Below are positions 22,584 to 34,400 of a DNA stretch of 64,000 bases, piece after piece. The notes under the pieces were generated by a model that saw only the letters and a list, made by a program, of their open reading frames with translations, was not told where the DNA came from and searched no databases. This DNA comes from Lobosporangium transversale (lineage: Eukaryota; Mortierellomycota; Mortierellomycetes; Mortierellales; Mortierellaceae), in contig NW_019029011.1 of NCBI RefSeq assembly GCF_002105155.1, positions 124,001 to 188,000 on the forward strand, read 5' to 3'. The translations under genes were made by a program, and so were the position numbers. Position 1 is the stretch's first letter. The number at the start of each line of letters is the position of its first letter.

Positions 22584-24299
22584 CTAGGTAGGTCGGCCAC
22601 GAAAATCAAGCGCATACTTCTCAAAGAACTGTTTTGCATTACATCCGCGAATGCCCGCCACTTTCTTAAGATCACCCGACTGAAACTTGGCATGACCTTC
22701 ACTAATGTAGTCAAGCAATTGCAGAATGAGGCTCACTTCCGTATCATTGGGTGGATCCAGCCGAGGCCGTCGACACTCAGGTTTCTTGAGCTCTTTATGG
22801 TTTCGCTCGGAATCATCTGTACCATTTGAACAACCAGGTAGACCACATGGCTCTTTATAATCTTTCTTCACGTTTTTCCCACCTTCATCACCGTAGCCGT
22901 CTCCCTTCCATTGCTCTTCGCCTCTTAAAACTGATGAGGAGACTGGAAGCATGGAATCAAAACTTGGCTTATGTGCACGAACTCCAAACGCGAAGTTGGC
23001 GGCTTGTTGGAACAGGCGCAAAGCACAACTGATCCCAGGAATATCCGTGGCAATAATACGAAAGTATTCACTTTTATGAGGCTTGCGAAGCCTGCAGAGG
23101 TACTCCTTGAGCGTATTTCGATCAATTATCTTGTAGTTGATGGGCAGAGGAATCTTTGTTTGTATATTTCAAAAAAAAAAAAAAAAAAAAAAAAAAGATT
23201 AGACAAAGCATAATAACAAGCAGCAGGTTGAAACGGCGTATGAAGAACCATCCCAAACAATCATATACATTGTCGTCATCAGCAGAACTGCATCCTTTCT
23301 GCTTTAATGCCCGAGTTAGTTCATCAGCAAGTTTAGGTCCAGTGACAGTCTCTGGCCCGGTCAAAGTGTATATTTGTCCGTCAAACCTGTCCGTGCCGCC
23401 AGTCGGCTCCACTAGGCCAGTCAAATCCGCGGTAATGGGCTTTGTGATATTGCAGACTTTTCTATTGTCCCCTTCGCGATCCTCATCATAAACTTGCTGA
23501 TGATCAGTGGCTGAGGGGAACATGACAGCTACAAGTGCATCACCAAGATTGGCAATGTCCAAGGGCGCGAACTCGATATCTTGTCTAATAGTCATCCCTA
23601 AAATCCCTTCTTTTTGGACCATCTCCGCCCAATAGAATAAGGCTTGGAATGGGAAGCCCTCTCTAATAATAATAAAAAAGATGGAGCAAATATCCTTATC
23701 ATTTCATCAATCATCTTTTTTATCATGTTGATGGTTCTGATTTATCGTAAAAAATAATTTATTAAGCTCATATACCTCAAGATGGTCCAGCGCTGAATAG
23801 ATCCCTTGACCTTGTCTTCAACAGTTGAGAAGCGTCGCAGTTGGTCCTTGTCCTTTGCATCAGTACCAATACTCGAGATGACGATACAGCGCAAGACTTT
23901 CTCTTGCACCATAGCGTCGACCAGATTATTGGCCCACTCCTCACGCTGTGGCTCAATCTCAGGGACGAGAACTACAGTTTGAGTGCCACGGAGAGCGATT
24001 GTCAATGATTCGGGGTGATCATAGTTTATCTGGATTACCTTGCAAACGGGTCGTTCCTTGATGTCACCAACTTTTTCGATGTCTCGAGCTAAACAGATCA
24101 GTTGCGGAAGGGAACCATTGAAGCTATCCTGAAGACTGTTCTGAAAATATTGTTCTTCAAGATGAGTGGCCAGTGCTTCAGCTAGGAGACGACCTTCATA
24201 TGAGTCACAGGCGGTGATAGCTAGTGTTGGAGTATCCATTTTAAGCTGTAAATCGCTAGATTTTTGCGTTGAATTTACAGAAATAGCATGGGATGTCAT
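22584..24299 (-). CDS. NmrA-like NAD(P)-binding protein
   Basis: About 495 residues from exons 24299-23776, 23662-23269 and 23153-22584. The order of elements fits NmrA/atypical short-chain dehydrogenase proteins: an N-terminal Rossmann-like strand-helix ('LAITACDSYEGRLLAEAL'), 'CIVISSIGTDAK', 'WTILREGFPFQALFYWAEM', 'FAPLDIANLGDALVAVMF' and 'QIYTLTGPETVTGPKLADEL'. The Gly-rich nucleotide motif is degenerate (TACDSYEG instead of GATGxxG), so cofactor binding may be lost. A Lys/Glu-rich insert and a C-terminal helical domain (about 'DTEVSLILQLLDYISEGHAKF') are unassigned. Intron 2 contains T26 in the sense strand. Function unknown; possibly a redox-sensing regulator by analogy only. Confidence 0.65.
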
Positions 24300-24439
24300 G
24301 ATGACTGTGAGAAGAGATGTAACTAAGAAAAGTTGGAGTGAGTAAAGAAAGTGTATGTTTAGGCAACGAGAAGAAAAATACCTCGCGAAAATCCTATTTG
24401 GTGTGATTAGAAGCAGATATGATTGTGCAGAGTGAAGTC

Positions 24440-25106
24440 AAAGAGACGAAAAAAAAAAAAAAAAAAAAAAAAAAATGCCACCAATGTTTGCTCATATCCG
24501 CTCATATCAATGGCCTCTTTCAAGGCATTTCTCTTAGATCAGCCGACTCTGGCCACATTTCACTTTTATCTAGATACGATTATTGCGATGAATCGACATC
24601 TCTTTGTTTCGGCTATCTCGATTATTCATATATTTCATCTCCAAAAACTCCGCTAGTTGTCTCCTGTCGGCTCTGATGTCCCCAGCACGGCTACAGCATT
24701 GTCCTATTCAGGTCTCTTCTCAAACCTTGTCAAGCACCTTCGACATCGATACAAACCATTCTTTTGTTGTACCTCTGCTGGGCTTTGTATCAGGCAAGAT
24801 CCCAATTCCTTGACAGCTCCTGAGGATGAGGATCCTCTGTCCCCTTTCCACAAGCGTTCGCTTGATTCCTTTGGCGCGGCTTTAAGACTAGCGAAGGCCC
24901 TTGGTGTCGGAGACGAGCTCCTGACTCTAGGGGCAACGCAGATGTTTTACCGTTATATATATATATAAACGCAGATGTTTTACCGTGATCTAGTTGCAGA
25001 TGAGTTTGAGAAAGTGGAGAGGGACCGGCTTAAAAATCTCTATGTACGGTACGAACAGGGCCATTATTTTGCTCTAGAGGTTGTGAAGTCCTTCCAGCCT
25101 CTATAA
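24440..25106 (+). pseudogene. Unassigned broken reading frame with a duplicated segment
   Basis: From about 24657 a plus-strand frame reads a plausible polar sequence ('SLTAPEDEDPLSPFHKRSLD', 'AALRLAKALGVGDELLTLGA') up to a stop at 24966-24968. The same frame then resumes ('DLVADEFEKVERDRLKNLYV') and ends at 25106. The stop is caused by a 33-bp insertion made of a 19-bp direct repeat and a TA tract. No ATG opens the frame and I recognise no family. It may be a remnant of a gene or mobile element. Confidence 0.3.
24935..24986 (+). repeat. 19-bp direct repeat flanking (TA)7
   Basis: AACGCAGATGTTTTACCGT at 24935-24953 and 24968-24986, separated by 14 bp of alternating TA. The arrangement looks like a duplication with an inserted or expanded TA tract. 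Confidence 0.9.
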
Positions 25107-25338
25107 TCAGGTTCAAACCCCGAAGTCGTTGTCAATAAGAAACCAGGTGTAAAACATGCATTTTGAATTTACCAAACCTATTCAGCGCCTGTTATTCTGT
25201 TCCTTGCATTTTGCGAAGTATAGCTTTGGATGAAATGTATACTTCACGAATACAATGTCAACTTTTATGAACTTTTATGGGAGAGAGGCTTCAGGTTCTA
25301 TGTTTTTTTAGCCCTCAAACATTTTAATTTGCCGATTG

Positions 25339-27642
25339 TTAGCGACTTGAAAGGAAGCGAGATCGGACGTGAAGAAAGAAGGATTCAAACAGGCCTCGGT
25401 CCTGTCCGATGGTCCATATCGCCTGGACAGTGAAACTGTTGGTTATATGTGGTAATGGTGCTGTTACGGATGCACTCGTAGTGCTGCTACCCACAGTATT
25501 CTTTGGCTCCTGTTCAGTAGCTAGAGGCACGAAACAGAGGTCAAACCCCATGATTATCGGTAAATCTTTTGAGACTCTGGTTACTACAGCCTTCTCAGTA
25601 TCACCATCTTTGGCGGTTCTTGCTAATGCCCTGCGTGCTGCACGTGACCAAGTGTTGGCTCTAGCTCTCCCCTGAAGGATACGCTTTACTTCAACCTCTG
25701 TCTTCGTCGTTAATTCATGTAATGGTTCGTCATCCAAGTCATACTCAATTAACAGTTGTTCGAGAAGCAACCTTACACGAGCCACAGCTTCTTCAATCGT
25801 TATATTCAAAGCAGTAAATGATAAAACAGTGGCAGTTGAGCTAAGCTTAGCCATCTTCTTTGATGCTTGCTGCATCGATTTCTATAAGATATCAGTCACA
25901 AAAAAAAAAAGTTAGTTGTTGTTATTTAAACGGATATTAAATCTTTCTGAACGTACAACCTTACCATTGAAGCGCGTTCATCCCCAAAGGACCAACCCAC
26001 AGCCCAACGTGTTGTTCTACCTTGTCGGAATGTCGTAAAAGTAATGTTGAAAATCTATTAAAGGGATTAAAAGAAAAAAAAAAAAAAGAGAGGGAAAGAT
26101 AAAGAAAGAGAGACATGTCGAGAAAGAGTACTTAATAAAATTGGAGATTAAAATCAAGCTATTAGAAAATGGGACCATACGTTGTTTTCCTTGAGATAGG
26201 CTACAACTTTGTCCACCGAGGTTTTTTTCCCTAGCATACTTGTGTACCATCTATAATAAAAAGGAATGAGTTTGACATGAATCTATAGGTTATTTGACTC
26301 ATTGCTCATAATGAAATGAGATTTACCTTATCCTTGTTCGCCATATACAACTTTCATCGATCATTCGCTGGACAAACTGAGTTTCTCCACCTGCTGTGAT
26401 CATCTCATTTGGCATCCCTAAACATACTGCCGACGGTAACCCTTCTTTACTATCATGGCTCTCTTGTATATCCTGTTCATCTTCGTAGAAAGGGGGATTG
26501 CACATACAAAAGTCGTATCTGATGAAATCATACTCTTCAAAAGTTAGAGGCGTTTCTTATAGTCTGCAGATTGCTTACAGTAAATAAGTTTGCACCTTTG
26601 GATCTTTTTTCCTCATATACATTTTCTCGCTTTCTTGGAATAGCATGCCCGGAAAGATTTTTTTCGGATGACTTTTTAAAAGGACGATGGTATCCTGAAG
26701 GTTATTCATAATAACATTCTTAGCAGCGAATTGAAGGGACCTATCGTTGATGTCTAAATACTTGAGAAAAACTCAGCCACCCTGTTAACCCCATGAAGCA
26801 GAATCGTCACGAGTTTGTGGGACCTATACCTGTTGCCATTATTCGCCAATTCTTGTTCCTAGTACAGCCTAGAAGAGGATATATACACGATGCACCTGTG
26901 CCTCTAGATTCATTTCCATAGCGTTTATATAATCAGATATTGAATTTAATATACAATTCATTGCCAGTAATGATAGCAAGTATTATCATGATTACATATC
27001 AATGCCATGTATGACGGATTCAGTCTCATTTCTCATCAAGTCTTCGATCCAACATATGTAATTGACGCGATTAGGAATCTATTAAAAGCGTGAGAAGACA
27101 GGCTTAGACCAAATGTCCTTAGATTATCAAAATCATCCTCTCATTTATATCTTAATTTTTATGCAGATCAATGCAACAAACATACTGCAGGACAGAGTGA
27201 ATTAATTGGGATGTCCAGTTTGATTGAGAAATCTCGGTGAAGCAAGCAGTACGTTAGCTCTCTGTCGTCCATGAATCATGGAGAGATATAAGCAGCCCTA
27301 TTTTAGCTTAAATGAATACGGTTTGAAATACAGTAATAAGGATTCTTAGAGAATACCTCAGTGCCATTGGATCCCGAAAGTTTAATGAACCTCGAGTCCT
27401 ATCTCCTTTGATATTAAGAACGACACTATAAGAACAAAGCATAGGAATAAGGTAACTAATTTATTATGTGCCTTTTTTTTAATGCTGTATTACTGTATTA
27501 TAGCGATCAAAAGAAAGTGAAAGCTTTACTACGGCCTTAAACTAGGATACTGCTCTGCTAGGGTAACAAAATCCGGAGGATTGTTATGGTAAGGATTGTT
27601 GGGATGCATCCCAATGGCATCTACCAACTTGCGCTTCGACAT
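25339..27642 (-). CDS. METTL16: METTL16-type RNA N6-adenosine methyltransferase
   Basis: Homologue of METTL16, which methylates U6 snRNA and hairpin RNAs. Ten exons: 27642-27533, 27425-27357, 27261-27186, 27078-26996, 26903-26830, 26753-26579, 26518-26327, 26250-26181, 26054-25965, 25881-25339 (493 residues). Matching blocks in order are 'PNNPYHNNPPDFVTLAEQYP' (KDKPPDFAYLASKYP in human), 'GSLNFRDPMALRELTYCLL', 'VNYICWIEDLM', the SAM loop 'GIDIGTGASCIYPLLG', the catalytic 'CMCNPPF' (N203-F206), 'WYTSMLGKKTSV' and 'FRQGRTTRWAVGWSFGD'. The C-terminal 180 residues are a shorter version of the vertebrate conserved region. The ATG at 27642 opens the first conserved block. It is divergent from the small candidate gene at 27943. 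Confidence 0.93.
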
Positions 27643-27942
27643 GGATGTGGAAACTTCAATTGTGGCAGAGGAGCGCGATCAAAGCTGTGTTTGAATTTAC
27701 GTTAAGGGCATTATTTATTTATTATTTGGAAGTTTTTAGAATCCAAAGGCATAAAAAAACTTGTATATTTGATAATTTTAATTGATTACCTGCCCATAAT
27801 TTAACGAATCGATACATTTCCTTGAGCTTATAAAATTTTTTTCTCGATCGTTGTTTATTTTTTCTCTCTCTTCACTTCCAAATCCACTGATATTTCGCAC
27901 CCTCCTTCGTTTTCTCCTACTCCAAATATTGAAGCACAAATA

Positions 27943-28274
27943 ATGAAGATTAATAAAAAGCTCAATTGGTACTCAACGGGTGTTGTATCTTTATGTTTTT
28001 GTTATTTGTTCTTTGGTAGCGTGTTGCCAATCAATGAAATGATAGTGAACGTAGGCAGAATAGAATATTGTTCCTTTCCTTTTACCCTTCCCTTTATATA
28101 CTCTATCCTAAGCGATGATGATCACCATAGAGTCAAGCACTGAATACCCGGCCGCCACCGTGCGATGTCGGATGGATGCACACTTTATTGAATCTGAGCG
28201 CTATTCCCTTCGTCTATCCTACTATTGTATTTATATTTGAAATGAAGGAACTTATTTTGATGGTTCGAAAATAA
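27943..28274 (+). CDS. Candidate small two-exon membrane protein
   Basis: The ATG at 27943 follows a pyrimidine-rich leader (about 27845-27930) typical of the other genes here. Exon 1 27943-28050 and exon 2 28131-28274 are joined by an 80-bp GT-AG intron in phase 0, giving 83 residues. Two hydrophobic segments are visible ('VVSLCFCYLFFGSVLP' and 'NLSAIPFVYPTIVFIFEM'). Exon 2 is open in another frame too, so the junction is not certain. I recognise no family. Unspliced reading gives a 66-residue alternative. Support is only the leader, the splice sites and the continued frame. Confidence 0.35.
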
Positions 28275-28506
28275 AGAATTATGTGTATTGAATAGATTAT
28301 TGCACTGATGATCCAGATGAGTTCCTTGCTATCCAATTCAAGCTCAAAAAATGTGTATTTGTTGCATGACTTGCAGTTAATTAAAAAACCACTAAGGACG
28401 TGGTGCGTTTTTGCTCTTTACATCTTTCCATCTGTGTACATTCTAAGACAGTCAGAATAATTATATACCAAATATTCATTACGATTCACATAAACTACAC
28501 ACCGCC

Positions 28507-30684
28507 ATGCGGGTCTCTTTTTCACCAACACCAGTTGAGCCAGCTACGACAAAGAAGGAGATTTGGGCCTGGTACAGCTATGCATTCGCCAGTGAAGCGT
28601 ATGTGGTGGTAAGGAATGAGAATGACACATGTTTTCCGTTATTGGTCATGCTCAAAAACAATAGCTCCTCCCTGACTCAAAGACGCGTGTCCGCCCTCTC
28701 ATGTACAAATGGGATAGGTCGCATTGACAAGCTTTATCCCCATCACGTTGGAGGCTCTGGCTTCGGAGGAAGGCCATCTTTATGGAACCAATGAGTCCTG
28801 TATCGCCCACCCTAACATGACAGACACATCATTCTTACCACCATTTGAAACGCAAGTTATGGAAACCCCGAGGTGCATGATATCATTTGGGCATTTTGAA
28901 ATTGATACCGCCTCCTTTGTCATGTACTTGACATCTCTGGCTGTGTTCCTGCAGGTACAGACGTTAGAAGCAAAGTTTTCAGGTGGCAACTTGGGGAACT
29001 TGGGATCGCAATCGACAGTAACTCTTTTTTTTTTTTTTTTTTTTTTTTACTTGCATAGGCTTTGACTGTTGTGTCAATTAGCTCCATGGCGGACTATGGC
29101 TCTTACCGCAAGAAGCAGCTCGTCTTTTTTTCTGTTGTTGGTTCGACTGTGACTATGCTCATTGGCTCAATGCCATATGCATGGATGGCAGGGACACTCA
29201 GTGTTATCGCCAATGTTTCGTTTGGTGCGGGAATCGTGTGCTTCAATGCTTATTTGCCACTATTGGTTAGAAACACGGAGCATATGCGATCACAGAGGAG
29301 CCGGTTGGAGCAACTGGAGAAGGAAATTGAGATTGAGACAGGCGATTCCTCAGAACAAGTAGCCGCTATAGAACGATCAGAACTAAGGAATCATATGGGC
29401 GACTCAAACTTTCAAGGCCTGGACCCTGTGCAAGGCACAGATGCTGTGAACGTTGCATTACATGATGAATCGCTTGGAGAGGATACACACATCGGGCACA
29501 CAGGGGAACAAACAATCGGACAAAAGAAAAAGATGCTGCTCGAAATGACTGAAGGACTGAATAAGGACAAAGGCCACCTTTTGGGACAGATTAGTGCTAA
29601 AGGCTTTGCCAGTGGGTACTTTGGAGGAATTTTGTTGTTGCTTGTCTGTCTGTACATCTCTTATGTTGACAAATCTTCAACTCGATCACTCAAGGTTGGG
29701 ATTTTTCTGTCGGGACTTTGGTGGTTCGTCTTTGCAACTCTAGCAGGCATTTGGCTAAAAAGAAGACCAGGACGTGAGCTCCAGCTCGACGATCATGGCC
29801 ATAAGCATGGATCCTTCTGGGTAGCATCACAGTACGTTCTATACTCCTGGCGCCGAGTCGGAGCAACAGTTGTACAGGCACGAAAACTACCCAGTACATT
29901 TGCCTTCTTGGTGGCATGGTTCTTTCTTTCTGATGGGTATACAAGCATCTCTAATGTCGCACTTTTATTCGCAAAGACTTCGCTACGACTTCCTCAGACA
30001 TTGCTGATCCTTCTTTCACTTGAGGTCCCCATCTGTGCACTTGTGGGTACACTTGCATTTCCGAAAATTCAGCATGCATTGGATTTCAATCAAAAACAAA
30101 TGGTACTTTTACTTTTAATTTTGCTAGTTATGGTGCCAGTTTATGGTACATTGGGTCTCATTCTGCCATTCTGGCCACATCTTTCATCTGCAAAAGAGCT
30201 CTTTGCTCTAGCCGCCTATTTCGGGTTTTTAATCGGTGCAGTCCAAAGGTACGCTACAAATTTCCTCCGCAGCTGAAGCAACGTTTTCTTTTTTTGTAAA
30301 TATGACGAATCGGATAGAATAGAAGCAAACACGCCCTTTTCTTCTACTAGTTTCTGTCGATCCATGTTTGCGGACCTTGTCCCACGAGGCAGAGAGTCAG
30401 AGTTCTTTGGGCTTTATGCGATCACAGACAAAGGCAGTAGTTGGTTAGGACCATTAGCTGTAGCGGCTATCACAGATGCAACGCATGAGATCCGACATGC
30501 GTTTATCTTTCTGCTAATTTTGCTGAGCCTTCCTATTCCAATTATTTATTTTGGTGTGGATATGGATCAAGGCCGACTGGATGCTGAAAAAGCGTCACAG
30601 GAACTACAGGAGAGTGAAATAGTCGGAGGAGATCATGGAGGCGAAGAGAGTGAAAGGCTTTTATATTCTATTTCTTCGATTTAA
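28507..30684 (+). CDS. ATG22: ATG22-like vacuolar amino-acid effluxer
   Basis: A major-facilitator-type protein of the Atg22/UMF family that in yeast exports amino acids from the vacuole after autophagic breakdown. Exons are 28507-28608, 28718-28954, 29059-30248 and 30351-30684 (620 residues). 'KEIWAWYSYAFASEAYVVVALTS' joined to 'FIPITLEALA' is the family signature, followed by 'VSISSMADYGSYRKKQL', 'ISAKGFASGYFGGILLLL', 'TFAFLVAWFFLSDGYTSI', 'GAVQSFCRSMFADLVPRGRE' and 'FFGLYAITDKGSSWLGPL'. About ten or more membrane segments are apparent, with a charged loop of roughly 100 residues in the middle. Intron 2 contains T24. AATAAA lies at 30686-30691, right after the stop. Confidence 0.92.
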
Positions 30685-31473
30685 TAATAAACTTTCGCTT
30701 TAAAAATGCGGTCACGGGTCCCAGGCTCCGGTTGTATGTTGAATCTTCCTAGGGGAACCAAAGTTGGTGTGGAATGAATTGTTAAATTCAAGGTATATTT
30801 TTATAGGAAGCATCAGAGGAAAGACGTAGCGAGGAATGGAAAGAAAGGAGTGTTAATGCAGACTTGCATTTCAAAAAAATAAAAAGAAACCTTTTATTTA
30901 CATGAAAAATGACAACAAAAAAAGGCGAGTGACCTTTGTGGGATCCCCGGTCCAAATAAATCGATGTGATAGCCCTTACACCTTCTCCACCCCACCCACA
31001 CAAACACACGTTCACACCGGTTGGACTGACAGGTCCATTACGGGCTTCAGTAGTAATAAAGAAAACTTTCTATTTCGAAAGAAAAAGAAAAAGTTCCCCT
31101 GGTCGGGCTGGGTCAATTCTCTCTTTTATTCGATTTCTTTTCTTGCTGCCTGCTTGCTCAGCTTTTTTTTTTTCTTCTTGCACAGTGTTCTTTCGCTTCA
31201 TTCTCTTCCTACTCATTTTTCTCTTTCCTTATTCTTTCCTTCCCTTTCCTTCCCTTTCCTTCCCTTTCCTTCCCTTTCCTTCCCTTTCCTTCCCTTCCCT
31301 TCCCTTCTCTTTTCTTCCCTTCCTTTCTCTCCCCACTCTCGATAATAATCTTTCCTTTTCCACTATCCCCGTTCCTTTCGTCACATTTGCTATTTGAAAA
31401 AAGCTTGCACCACTTTGATCAACGTCTTACTTTCTCTCCATTTCAAAAGAAAGAAAAGAAAGATTTCTACAGC
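30685..31473. promoter_or_regulatory. Upstream region of exportin-1 with a long pyrimidine tract
   Basis: Contains a roughly decameric TTTCCTTCCC repeat at about 31235-31320 within a larger CT-rich region (31110-31400) that ends about 70 bp before the CRM1 start. Open frames read through the repeat are low-complexity Phe/Leu/Ser/Pro and are not genes. Confidence 0.55.
31235..31320 (+). repeat. TTTCCTTCCC microsatellite
   Basis: About seven near-perfect copies of a 10-bp pyrimidine unit followed by degenerate copies, upstream of CRM1. Confidence 0.9.
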
Positions 31474-34400
31474 ATGGAGGTAAATACTCCTCCACATGTA
31501 TCAACATGCCACACAGCACAAACATAGCAGTCAGATTCCACGTCTTGTACCCACTTCATCAGTTTCTAAATGCCACACTCGTTCTAATTTTTTTTTTTTT
31601 CTCCCCTCCCAATGGATCAATATTTTCCCATGTTGCTGACTAATTAGGCTATTCTAGATTTTAACCGTGAGCTGGACATCGATTTGCTCGATCGAGTTGT
31701 TCGTACAATGTACAACAGCACTGGGGCAGAAGTAAGTCTTTTTTTTTTTTTTTTTTTCTCTTTTTCTCTCTCAGATCACTTTGGAACCACCCCATGGGAA
31801 CATTGGATCAGCCACAGCAATACCCTATACACTGTTTTGCGTTGTATGATAATTGTGGCTACGTTGCCTGGACGAATGAGCAATGCTATATTGACTTTTT
31901 GCGAATGGCTTTTATTGTGGGAAAATGCTACCGGTGAAATGGATCTAAGAATTGTCAAATGGGACAACCTCAATAACGAATACAAATACAAAAATCTAAA
32001 GTCAAAGCGCGTCTTACTAGGCCAGGACTAGGTATAGATGGTGAACGTATTTGAGCCCCTTTCATTCATAGACAAAAACCCACATTAATTGGAAATACAG
32101 CATTGTTGTCCGCTCTTTGGGATATCAGACCCAATGATGTTCAATAACAACACTGCCATTAATAATCATCCTCCTACTAACATCCTTTGCCTGTATCTAA
32201 ACTATTGGTCATTGAATGGTTTTTCATATTCTTGTTATTAGCACAAGCTTGCGCAACAGGTTCTGACTCAATTCCAGGAAAATCCAGACTCATGGAGGCG
32301 GGTCGATGCAATCTTGGATAACTCAAAGGATCCTCAGACAAAGGTAGCTCATTAAGCATCTATTACTTTCTCGCTCAACTGCTCACCCTGACGACACACC
32401 ATTAGCTACATGTATACTATGAGATCAGCTCGTATGCATAAAATGGACAAAGCGCATTAACTAGGCTTTCGACCATCTTTTTTTGTTTAGTATATCGCTC
32501 TGCAAATTTTGGAAAAGCTTGTCCAGACGCGGTGGAAGCTGCTACCGCCAGAGCAATGTCAAGGTAATATATTGTTTCTTAAAAAAAAAATATAATACTC
32601 TTTTAGAACAAGTGCGAAAAACGAATATTTAACCTGCTTCTTCTCGGATGATTGTGCATGACGTTCATTATTGATATAGGGATTCGCAATTACACTGTGG
32701 GTTTGATCGTTAAGCTATCTTCGGATGAGGCTACTCTTGTTCGTGAGAGAATGCTTCTTAGCAAGCTCAACCTAGTTCTTGTGCAGGTATGTTGTTTTAT
32801 TTTTGTACCTTTTTCGGAATTCTAAATGTGGTGTTCATACCAGGCATACATATGACAAAATCTTTGATTGTCTTATTGTTAACTACTTCGCCTTTTTGAC
32901 TTTTGCATGCAAAGATTTTGAAGCAGGAATGGCCACACGCATGGCCGGGCTTTATCCCTGAAATTGTCATTTCCAGCAAGTCCAATCTTTCATTGTGCGA
33001 GAACAATATGGCCATTCTCAAGCTACTTAGGTACGATATGAAAAAAGAAAAACCATCACTTGTTTTGAGAGTTTGATTCAAATGTGCTTACCACGTGCAT
33101 TCATTTGTTATCTCTTCTCTTTATAACCATAATATAGTGAAGAGATTTTTGATTTCTCTGCTGAGCAGATGACGCAGACCAAGACAAAGAACTTGAAGAA
33201 CTCGATGTGTGGTGAATTTTCTGAGATTTTCCAACTCTGTAGTGAGGTTTTGGAAAAGGCCAATAAGCCCAGCTTGATCAAGGCAACTTTGGAGACTCTC
33301 CTTCGCTTCCTCAACTGGATTCCTCTTGGATATATTTTTGAGACCAATATCGTGGAGAACCTTCGCGCAAGGGTACGTACGTTATTATTATTGTTTTAAT
33401 TTAAAAAAGTTTTGAGTATAAATCGCTAGGAAGAGGCAATCCTGAGCTAAAGCGATTTTTCTCTTCTTTTTGTGGCATGCGTCTCATATAAACAGTTTTT
33501 GGATGTGCCACAGTTCAGGAATATCACACTTGCCTGCTTGAGAGAGATTGGATCGCTCTCAGTAGCTGCAGATTATAACGATAAGTTTGTCATCTTATTC
33601 AACATGGTTATGACATCCATTGCCAAGACCATCCCTATCGGCGGCAACATTGCGGAGATGTATGAGAACGCAGGAGATGATGAGCAAAAATATATTGCAA
33701 ACGTCGCCATGTTCATTACTGGATTTCTTAATGTTCACTTGAGGCTTGTTGAAAACCCTCAGAACAGAGAGGTTCTCTTAGTCGCTCATCAATATCTCCT
33801 CAAGATCTCTCAAGTTGAAGATCGCGAGATATTCAAGATTTGCTTGGAATATTGGTCCAAGTTGGTTGCGGAACTCTATGAGGAAATCCAGCAATTGCCC
33901 GTCATGGAGCTTCCGTTATTGAACCTTGGAGCTGGTATGATGCAATCGTCCGCTAGTAGTGTAAATCTTCGCAAGAACTTTTATACCGAAATTCTTGCTC
34001 GTCTCCGCGTTGTAATGATCGAGCGTATGGTTAAGCCTGAGGAGGTAAAAAAAAAAAAAAAAAAAAAAAAAAACTTTCTATAATATTCTTCATTTGTAAA
34101 GGGAGGCCTAAGTACACTCTGTATTTAAATTACAACCAAGTTAACAGAGCCACATTATTTTATTTATACAACTAGGTGTTAATTGTTGAGAATGATGAGG
34201 GAGAGATTGTTCGCGAGGTTATGAAGGAGAGCGATACGATCACGCTTTATAAAAGTATGCGTGAAGTCCTTGTGTATTTGACACATCTAGACTGCGTTAA
34301 CACAGAACAAATCATGTCAGACAAGCTGACAAAGCAGGTCGACAATTCAGAGTGGTCATGGGCTAATCTCAACAAGCTTTGCTGGGCAATTGGTTCAATT

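Noticed and set aside
25100-25130. TPsiC-like GGTTCAAACCCC suggesting a tRNA
   Set aside because: No acceptor stem, D arm or anticodon arm could be drawn around it.
30902-31397. 143- and 147-residue frames upstream of CRM1
   Set aside because: They read through the TTTCCTTCCC repeat and poly-T runs, giving low-complexity products only.
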